Of a stretch of DNA of 39,771 nucleotides, positions 24,201 through 30,762 are shown piece after piece. The DNA is from Hadesarchaea archaeon (GTDB lineage: Archaea > Hadarchaeota > Hadarchaeia > Hadarchaeales > Hadarchaeaceae), in the NCBI GenBank assembly GCA_003661465.1, contig QMWE01000001.1, forward strand, positions 1-39,771, read 5' to 3'. A program made the position numbers and the translations under genes. Each line of letters begins with the position of its first letter. The stretch's first letter is position 1. Under the pieces are notes generated by a model. It was not told the DNA's origin. It searched no databases and worked only from the letters and a program-made list of their open reading frames with translations.

Positions 24201-25535
24201 TTGAGCGAACTTGTCATTCGAAATGCTAGGTTGGTTTTGCCTGAAGGAGTGATACGTGGAGAACTATCTGTTGAAAAAGGGAAAATTCAGGAAATCGCAG
24301 TAAGCGGGCTGGAGAAAGGAGATACGGAGATCGATGCTAGGGGAAAGATCATCATGCCGGGTGTGATAGATACATGTGTTCACATTCGCGCTAGACGATC
24401 GTCCTATCGCGAAGATTTCCACGACTGCAGCGTTGCCGCAATTGCCGGCGGGATCACGACCATCATCGCCATGCCATTGGATCAAACCACCCAAACCCCA
24501 AAGACCATCCAAAACTTGATCAGGGCCGGACAGAAAAATAGCTTGGTTGATTTTGCAACCTATGCAAGCGACACTGAGGAAGGTCTTGCAAAAAATGCTT
24601 TGAAGATAACATCCCTTGGCGTAAAATCTTTCATGATACCGATGTGGAGGGTCATCAACGCGGAACGCGGGGAACTCGAACAATTGATGAGGACTGTGAA
24701 ACCCCTCGACGGCATGATAACGACCGATGCGAGATTTGGAGAAATGGACCAAGACGAAAAAATGATCAAACTTCAAAAACTTCGAAAGGATCCATCCGCA
24801 CATGCTGAAACCCGCCCTGAAGAAATCGAGGAGAAAATTGCGAGAAAGGTGATGGAAGCGAGCGGGCACACCAAGTGTAGGGTTCATTTCTTTCCAGTTA
24901 CTACCAAGAAAACGTCTGAGGTGGTCCTCGAGTTCAAGAAGAAGAAATTGAAAGTGAGCTCTGGGACATGCCTTCATTTCCTTACGTTCACGAAGAAGGA
25001 TATGGAAAAATTTGGCCCATTTTTAAAGGTGGAACCTCCACTGAGGACCAACGAAGATCGCATGGCCCTATGGAAAGCTCTTGAGGAGGGAACGATAGAC
25101 ACCGTCGCGAGCGGTCACACGCCAGTTTTCAGAGATGAAAAGGAAGAGGGCTGGAAAAACATTTGGAAGGTCCCATCGGGAATCCCGGGCCTAGAAACGT
25201 TGCTGCCCGTAATGCTGAAAAACAGCGTGACAGCGGGTCGGCTAACCCTAGAAAATGTCGTGAACATCTTATGCACCAAACCGGCCCAGATATTTGGTTT
25301 ATACCCGCGAAAGGGCATCATCAGTAAAGGCTCGGATGCCGATCTGGTGATGGTGGATTTCCAGAAAGAAACCACGGTAAACGCTGGAAAACTTCACAGC
25401 GCTGCGGACTGGACACCGTACGACGGACTGAAACTCAAGGGGACGCCAACCATGACCATTTCCAGAGGGACCATCCTGATGGAGGACGGAGAAATCATCG
25501 AAAAACTTGGACACGGGCAGTTTTTGGCCGTGTAG
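24201..25535 (+). CDS. Dihydroorotase/dihydropyrimidinase-like protein lacking canonical metal ligands
   Basis: From TTG 24201 (GGTGA five bases before; GTG 24192 is also in frame) the protein has 444 residues. The family framework is clear: EIDARGKIIMPGVID, AAIAGGITTIIAMP, a lysine in SLGVKSFMIP, VEPPLRTNEDR, IPGLETLLPVML and GSDADLVMVD. The zinc residues are changed: DxHxH is DTCVH, the HVS/HLS histidine is Pro in HFFPVTTKK, the VHAE-type site reads ITTDA, and SDHAP reads SGHTP. Only the lysine and one histidine survive. Hydrolysis of dihydropyrimidine or hydantoin rings by the usual mechanism is unlikely. It is convergent with the ACD alpha-like gene. Confidence 0.78.
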   Translation: MSELVIRNARLVLPEGVIRGELSVEKGKIQEIAVSGLEKGDTEIDARGKIIMPGVIDTCVHIRARRSSYREDFHDCSVAAIAGGITTIIAMPLDQTTQTPKTIQNLIRAGQKNSLVDFATYASDTEEGLAKNALKITSLGVKSFMIPMWRVINAERGELEQLMRTVKPLDGMITTDARFGEMDQDEKMIKLQKLRKDPSAHAETRPEEIEEKIARKVMEASGHTKCRVHFFPVTTKKTSEVVLEFKKKKLKVSSGTCLHFLTFTKKDMEKFGPFLKVEPPLRTNEDRMALWKALEEGTIDTVASGHTPVFRDEKEEGWKNIWKVPSGIPGLETLLPVMLKNSVTAGRLTLENVVNILCTKPAQIFGLYPRKGIISKGSDADLVMVDFQKETTVNAGKLHSAADWTPYDGLKLKGTPTMTISRGTILMEDGEIIEKLGHGQFLAV

Positions 25536-25543
25536 CCATGACC

Positions 25544-26866
25544 TCACCTAGCTTTCTCAGAGATTTTTCCATACACATACAGTGATCTCATGAGCAGGGT
25601 TGCCTCTTCGGGAGAACCACAGACGGGCAATTTTGTATCCGCCAAAACCTCCCGCGCACGGGAATGATCATCCGGCGTCGAGGCCATGACGACCACGGGC
25701 TTATCTTTGAACCTCTTCGCCACATCCGCCAGAGCCCCTACCTCTCCTTGCTCCAACAATGCACCTGCAAATGAAGTTATCACTATTACGCCATCCACAT
25801 TTTTATCGGACAACAACTGCTCAACAGAATATCTGTATGCATCTCCCCTAGCCCCAACCCCCAGATCCACAAAAGTTGTGATATTGACATTTCCATACCT
25901 CGCCGAGATCTTCTTGGAAATTTCGGATGAAAGCTGTGCTGGAATCAGCCCACCAAGGGAAAGATGTTTTACCAGGAGTTTTCCCTTTCCTGCTAAATTG
26001 GTGACTACCGCCACGCGGTTACCATGCATGGGCGGTTGCTTCGCCAATCCCTCCGCGAGGAGTAGGGCCTCCCTGACATTCTTGGCTTGAAACGCTTTGA
26101 CCTGCCTGAGTGCCGATGCCAAGATATCTCCGTATTCCATTCCTCCGTACAACACCACAACTGGTTTTCTCTTCGTGGCTTCCCTGACGGATTCAATAAA
26201 TTTTCTCCCATTCCCAAGCTCATCGAGATAAACACATATGCATTTCGTCTCTCTGTCGTTCGCTAGGTATCCAACGACATCCGTAAGGCCGATGCCCATC
26301 TCCTCTCCAGTACACACAAGTTTGCTTATCCCCACGCGATTGGAACACGCCCAATCCAACATTTCGATTGCAAGTCCCCCATCCTGGGAGACTATCGATA
26401 TATTCCCCCGTCTGGGTACTGAAACCGATGCTGGCACGAGCACGAGCCCACATGTAGTATTGACCATCCCACCGCTTGCACCGGGACCCAAGAGAATAAT
26501 TTTGCGTTTCCCTGCCAGATTTTCGAGCACTTTTCGCTGTCTCCGATCTACCTCGTTCGTGAGTAACACCAGCGCCTTGATTTTTTTGCCAATCAGAGCC
26601 GATAAATTCTTGGCAAGGAAAACCTTTGACAACGACACCACTGCCAAATCCTGTCCCTTTGGTACTTTGGCCAAACTCCTCTCGTAACCCTCAACATTTC
26701 CGCTCAAATCCACGCCGTAAACTTTGCCTCTTGTAAACTTGGAGATGTTGGAAACGATCCATCTGAAAAACATTGCGGGCACATTTCCCACATCCTTTGC
26801 GTCCGAGGCGCCCAATACTACCACCGACTTGGGCCCAAACAGAGTGTCGAGCTCCTTCGACATCAT
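25544..26866 (-). CDS. ADP-forming acyl-CoA synthetase alpha-subunit homologue lacking the phosphohistidine loop
   Basis: This 440-residue protein matches the alpha subunit of archaeal ADP-forming acyl-CoA synthetases: an N-terminal CoA-binding domain with FGPKSVVVLGASDAKDVGN, ILLGPGASGG, then ISIVSQDGGLAIEMLDWA, GISKLVCTGEEMG (family: SVGNKAD) and ETKCICVYLDELGNGRKF. After KPVVVLYGGMEYGDILAS the family has SHTGSLAG with the catalytic His, followed by about 15 residues; here that block of roughly 20 residues is gone and the chain resumes at ALRQVKAFQAK. Its ATG overlaps the beta stop (ATGA), with GGAGGTGA before it. The subunit pair is therefore kept without its phospho-transfer residue. Confidence 0.8.
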   Translation of the reverse strand: MMSKELDTLFGPKSVVVLGASDAKDVGNVPAMFFRWIVSNISKFTRGKVYGVDLSGNVEGYERSLAKVPKGQDLAVVSLSKVFLAKNLSALIGKKIKALVLLTNEVDRRQRKVLENLAGKRKIILLGPGASGGMVNTTCGLVLVPASVSVPRRGNISIVSQDGGLAIEMLDWACSNRVGISKLVCTGEEMGIGLTDVVGYLANDRETKCICVYLDELGNGRKFIESVREATKRKPVVVLYGGMEYGDILASALRQVKAFQAKNVREALLLAEGLAKQPPMHGNRVAVVTNLAGKGKLLVKHLSLGGLIPAQLSSEISKKISARYGNVNITTFVDLGVGARGDAYRYSVEQLLSDKNVDGVIVITSFAGALLEQGEVGALADVAKRFKDKPVVVMASTPDDHSRAREVLADTKLPVCGSPEEATLLMRSLYVYGKISEKAR

Positions 26867-27582
26867 TTCACCTCCAAGGTGACTCGAGCGTCCGCCACGA
26901 CCGCGCCCCTGCCCGCGTCGAATACGAAAACTGGGTCTAACTCGACTTTTGATATCTCCAGAAATTCATGCACGAGCTGACCGATCTTGCAGATCACGTC
27001 CGCCAATGCATCCATATCAGATGAAGGTGTGTCCCGGCCACCAACGAGGATTGGATAACCCCTGACCTCGCTGATCATCTCATGAGCGTCGTCTAAAGTC
27101 AAAGGGGCGAGCCTGAAGCTGGAATCGTCCAGCCTGCCCCCCCAAAACTTCTCCATGCTCAAACATACGACGGCTCCAAAAGACGGGTTCCGTTCGGCAC
27201 GGACGATCACCTCGCGCGCGGGTGGTAGGTACTCCTGCACGGTCACGCCCAAGAGCTTGGCACTTGGTCTGTTGGAGCGGGTGTTCTCAATTATCTCATC
27301 AAACGCCTGACGGAGTTCTATCTCCGAGCCGATCCCGACCCTTACTCCACCAACCGAACTCTTTTGAGGTATGTCAGGAGAAGCTATTTTCATGACTAGG
27401 GGATAATGCACCTCGCGTGCGATCCTGATGGCCTCGCTCTTTTCTCTGGCAAGTTCGGTTCGGTTGACGGGGACCCCCCACGCCTCTAGAAGCCGTTTGG
27501 ATTCAATCTCCAAAAGTTCCAACTTCCCATCAGCTTTAGCCGACCTTATAATTTCGGCTACTCTTTTCATCTCAGGAGTCAT
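26863..27582 (-). CDS. ADP-forming acyl-CoA synthetase beta-subunit homologue (ATP-grasp) with altered active site
   Basis: The 239-residue ATP-grasp protein from ATG 27582 (AGGTGA just upstream; TTG 27600 also in frame) aligns along its length with ACD beta subunits: LLEAWGVPVN, YPLVMKIASPDI, KSSVGGVRV, REVIVRAERNPSFG, SFRLAPLTLDDAHEMI and GYPILVGGRDTP. Three active-site elements differ: the phosphohistidine of SPxIIHKSD is Gln (SPDIPQKSS), the FGLGGIF glycine loop is LSMEKFW, and the LDINP Mg site is VELDP. It precedes and overlaps the alpha-like gene, as in normal ACD operons of the split type. Confidence 0.8.
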   Translation of the reverse strand: MTPEMKRVAEIIRSAKADGKLELLEIESKRLLEAWGVPVNRTELAREKSEAIRIAREVHYPLVMKIASPDIPQKSSVGGVRVGIGSEIELRQAFDEIIENTRSNRPSAKLLGVTVQEYLPPAREVIVRAERNPSFGAVVCLSMEKFWGGRLDDSSFRLAPLTLDDAHEMISEVRGYPILVGGRDTPSSDMDALADVICKIGQLVHEFLEISKVELDPVFVFDAGRGAVVADARVTLEVK

Positions 27583-27600
27583 CCGGTCACCTAAAAACAA

Positions 27601-27827
27601 CTTATATTACTACTCAGCGATATAAAAATTTACCCTAAAATCGGAGAAATTGGCTTAATTTTTCCTAGATGGTCATTAAAGTTACGTTTTTTCCTTAAAC
27701 AGTAAAATAAGCCTAAATTTTCGTTGAAAAATTGAAAATAACTTCCGGACCTTATCAAAACCCAGACTGAAGCTCCCACCCGAAACCATTTTAACCAACG
27801 GTATCCTCCTATAACCACGGTGGGCTG
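27601..27827. other. AT-rich divergent intergenic region
   Basis: These 227 bases separate the ACD-like operon from the phosphoesterase gene. The minus strand has TTTTTATATCGC about 40 bases before ATG 27582. The plus strand has ATTTTAACC (27788-27796) about 36 bases before TTG 27828. The middle is A/T-rich with no open frame or clear structure. Confidence 0.45.
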
Positions 27828-28484
27828 TTGAAAATACTGGCCACAGCGGACTTCCACGGAGCATCGGGAGCTGAGAAATATCTCTCAAAGTTTTTAGAGA
27901 GGGGATACGACTGTCTGGTGCTGATCGGGGATCTAACCCAGTTTGGTCCCCTCGAGGTAGCCGAGAGCCTACTGGAACTGACAAAATCGGCCAATGTCAA
28001 AACATTTGCTGTCCCCGGGAACTGCGATCCCAAACAAATGCTCCAAGTGCTAGACAAATACGGAGTAAACTTACACGGAAAATGTGTAAAACATGAGGAT
28101 GTGACTTTCTGCGGACTTGGAGGATCCAACCTAACCCCATTCAATACACCCTTTGAACTCACAGAAGTGGAGATCCAGGAAGAACTCACGGCGCTTCCGT
28201 GCAGGAATAACGAAAAATTTGTCCTGGTGACTCACGCGCCCCCCTTTGGGACAAAACTCGACCAGATCAAAGCAGGGACAAACGTCGGAAGTAAAAGCAT
28301 CAGACAATTCATCGAACAGAAACAGCCGCTGCTTTCCTTATGCGGTCACGTGCACGAAGCCAGAGGGGTGGACAAACTTGGACGTACGCTGGTGGTCAAT
28401 CCAGGACCCATATTGAAGGGATTCGCCGCCGAAATCAATATCCCTGTCGAGGGAAACCCGAGCGCTGAGCTTCTCCAGCTCTAA
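27828..28484 (+). CDS. Calcineurin-like metallophosphoesterase
   Basis: This 218-residue phosphoesterase carries the full metal set: Asp-x-His in ATADFHG (about 7-10), GDLTQFGP (about 34-41), PGNCDP (about 63-68), VTHAPPFG and CGHVHEARG. It resembles archaeal YfcE/MJ0936-like phosphodiesterases acting on small phosphodiesters in vitro; the cellular substrate is unknown. The start is TTG 27828 with GGTGG five bases upstream. A zinc-ribbon gene follows after 12 bases. Confidence 0.88.
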   Translation: MKILATADFHGASGAEKYLSKFLERGYDCLVLIGDLTQFGPLEVAESLLELTKSANVKTFAVPGNCDPKQMLQVLDKYGVNLHGKCVKHEDVTFCGLGGSNLTPFNTPFELTEVEIQEELTALPCRNNEKFVLVTHAPPFGTKLDQIKAGTNVGSKSIRQFIEQKQPLLSLCGHVHEARGVDKLGRTLVVNPGPILKGFAAEINIPVEGNPSAELLQL

Positions 28485-28496
28485 GGAAGTGCTGCG

Positions 28497-28709
28497 GTGG
28501 AAAAAAGGGAAAAACATTGCCCACGCTGCGGTTCCTCCAAAATAAAATGGGCATCTGGACTTCCCCAGCTCTGGTCCGTTTATGATTGCATGGAGTGCGG
28601 ATACCGAGGGCCACTCGTGATCGAGGATGGAAAGCTGGCCAAAAAGATAAGAAAACGGTGGCTCAGGGAAAGAGAAACGGCACAGGTAAAAACCCAACCT
28701 AAATCTTGA
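28497..28709 (+). CDS. Small zinc-ribbon protein
   Basis: The 70-residue protein has CPRCGS near the start and CMECGYRGP about 20 residues later, one zinc ribbon, then a very basic helix (KLAKKIRKRWLRERE). Such archaeal ribbons are often nucleic-acid-binding, but no specific family is recognised. The start is GTG 28497 after AAGGA. It is probably cotranscribed with the phosphoesterase. Its last 11 bases overlap the end of the convergent methyltransferase gene. Confidence 0.75.
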   Translation: MEKREKHCPRCGSSKIKWASGLPQLWSVYDCMECGYRGPLVIEDGKLAKKIRKRWLRERETAQVKTQPKS

Positions 28710-29571
28710 GGCCTGGGGATATCAGCAGATCCAAGACCACGTGATAACATCGTGTAGCATATGAGCGGATCTTCCGCGCGTGCAGGAGATTCACATCAAA
28801 ACCCATGGAAAGAGCCGCAGATTTTGCGAACTCCAATGCAGGGCCAAAGACATCGGGCTCTTCACCGAAATCGTAAAAATGGATCACGCCTCCGCTTGGT
28901 TTCAGGGCCCGTACTGCGACATCGAAAAAATCGTGAGAGAACTCCGGCAGTGGCATCAACACGCGGTCGGCCTTTCCAAACAGCTCTCGTTCTACCACCT
29001 CCCGCGAATCGCCAAGTATCGGAACCACACGATCCCCGACCTTGTTAATGCGGATGTTCTCCACCATGTACTCAAATGCATCTGGATTTTTGTCTATGGA
29101 GTATACGCGGGTCGCCTCACTATGATGAGCGATGATTATGGAATAACATCCCACACCTGCGAAAAGATTCGTCACCGTTTCTCCAGGGGTAATTAACCTC
29201 GCTATGCGCAGACGTTCTGTTCCCAGTCTGGGAGAGAAGTAAACCTTGGCGAGATCCACCTTGAATTTACACCCCCCTTCACGGTGAACCGTCTCTGTCC
29301 GGGCTTCTCCCGCTATCACCTCTAGGGCTCTCGTTCTAAACTCCCCGAGGACAGGAGTGGTCTGATTGAGAACAGTGCGGATATTCCGGTGAACTTCCAT
29401 CAGCGCCTCACCTATGATGTTTTTTTTCGGAAGAAGCCGTTTAGAGAGCTTTACAACGGCGATATCACCAATTATGTCAAACGCCCGTAACTCTCTGAGC
29501 TCATCCTCAGTAAGTTTTCCCCTCAACGCCTCACGTAAATTTGTTGGCATCTGACCCAACAAGAAGTTCAC
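28699..29571 (-). CDS. Trm5/Taw2-type tRNA methyltransferase or wyosine-pathway enzyme
   Basis: The 290-residue class I SAM enzyme has the Trm5 family path: FRTRALEVIAGEARTETVHRE, VYFSPRLGTERLRIARLI, the SAM site VTNLFAGVGCYSI, VYSIDKNPDAFEYMVENI and ILGDSRE, then a variant catalytic motif MPLPEF where Trm5 has NLP. Trm5 makes m1G37 on tRNA; the homologous Taw2 transfers the aminocarboxypropyl group for wyosine. The missing Asn makes assignment between them uncertain. The start is GTG 29571 or ATG 29550. Confidence 0.82.
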   Translation of the reverse strand: MNFLLGQMPTNLREALRGKLTEDELRELRAFDIIGDIAVVKLSKRLLPKKNIIGEALMEVHRNIRTVLNQTTPVLGEFRTRALEVIAGEARTETVHREGGCKFKVDLAKVYFSPRLGTERLRIARLITPGETVTNLFAGVGCYSIIIAHHSEATRVYSIDKNPDAFEYMVENIRINKVGDRVVPILGDSREVVERELFGKADRVLMPLPEFSHDFFDVAVRALKPSGGVIHFYDFGEEPDVFGPALEFAKSAALSMGFDVNLLHARKIRSYATRCYHVVLDLLISPGLKI

Positions 29572-29619
29572 TTGAAAGCAAAAGATTTTGCGGATGAAAT
29601 GAAGTGATAACGGACCCCA

Positions 29620-30678
29620 TCACTGAAGTCCGCGGAGTACGGCCGGTTTTTTACCTAAGTACTCCGCAGCCGTGAGGACCTGCTTCCCCAACTTCTTCCC
29701 CGTCTCCCATACCTCACGCGTCCATTCCCTGAACTTTGGCTCGCGAGGCAGGTGATGGTCGTAAATCATCAATCGCATGTCGGTCTTCCTGAGTATCCTC
29801 ACGGCATTTGCCACGGCGCGATCCATGCTGGTACGGGTGGTCAGATATCCGAACATATAACTCATTGGACCGTCGAGGATCAACGTGTCCGGATTTTCCC
29901 GGATGACCCAATCAGCATAGTCCTCTATGATGGGCCCATCCAAGTCGGAAGAATGAATCAGTTTTTCATTTCCGTAGGTGATCACGGTCGAAAACACCCA
30001 GCCGACCCGGGAGAACTCTATACCATGAAAAAGAGGAGACGTGAACCTCAACCTAGTGCGTCCGAATTTGAATTCTTTGCCTTCTGGAAACCTTACCTCG
30101 ATGTCTTCAAATTTTAGCTCAGGAATCCACCCTGAGGAGTTCCAACTCTTCACCCTGTTTCCGAACCACTTGAGCCCTTTTTTGAATAGCTCCTTCCGGC
30201 GTCGGTTGTAGTCCCCAAAGTCTCTATCTCTAGCTCGGGGGATCTCATCCAATGGGTTTCCATAGCTCTTTCGTTCCCGTTTTTGCAGCACATCTTCAAG
30301 CTTGATTCCACCAAATTCCCGGCAGAGATTGTCGAAAAATCGTTCTGCCCTCCCCCGCTGTGAATCGTTTATGAATTCATTCGGGTTCTTCAAGAGGATG
30401 AGTTTTCCCTCATAGATGTCGCGATCGAAGTCGATAAAGTGATCATAATGGTAGTGCGAGATTACCACCACATCTGCTTCTCGGCTCGCCTGCTTGATCG
30501 CGCGCCTTCCCTGAACCTCCCAGTAAAGCTTCTTTGCGAGCGGTGCCGGAAAGCTCGGTTGCATCACCGCAATGCCGGGATCTACCAACACCTTCACGTC
30601 AGGAGTGCTGACCAGGGTACAAGATGATTTTGCGCCCAGAGAGTCGAACCAGACGGGACGAAAGTTGAGCCTGCTCAT
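29620..30678 (-). CDS. UPF0282 metallo-beta-lactamase-fold protein
   Basis: The archaeal UPF0282/COG2248 protein has about 352 residues from ATG 30678. It has VWFDSLGAKSSCTLV, VLVDPGIAVMQPSFP, the metal motif ISHYHYDHFID, HSSDLDGPI and MIYDHHLPREPKF. The family is predicted to be a metal-dependent hydrolase, but its activity is unknown. The frame is open to ATG 30717, yet the TATA box (TATTTAAAT, 30721-30732) is only ten bases from that codon and well placed for the inner start. Confidence 0.85.
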   Translation of the reverse strand: MSRLNFRPVWFDSLGAKSSCTLVSTPDVKVLVDPGIAVMQPSFPAPLAKKLYWEVQGRRAIKQASREADVVVISHYHYDHFIDFDRDIYEGKLILLKNPNEFINDSQRGRAERFFDNLCREFGGIKLEDVLQKRERKSYGNPLDEIPRARDRDFGDYNRRRKELFKKGLKWFGNRVKSWNSSGWIPELKFEDIEVRFPEGKEFKFGRTRLRFTSPLFHGIEFSRVGWVFSTVITYGNEKLIHSSDLDGPIIEDYADWVIRENPDTLILDGPMSYMFGYLTTRTSMDRAVANAVRILRKTDMRLMIYDHHLPREPKFREWTREVWETGKKLGKQVLTAAEYLGKKPAVLRGLQ

Positions 30679-30762
30679 AACCTCAAGAAATGTTGATGTA
30701 AGGTGGTAATAACTCATCCGAAAATTTAAATAGTTGCCAAACCACGCTCTTGTGGTGTAAAT

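Noticed and set aside
21402..27582. A working reductive pyrimidine-degradation pathway
   Set aside because: Family names alone suggest it, but the catalytic residues needed are missing in all five homologues and no beta-ureidopropionase is present.
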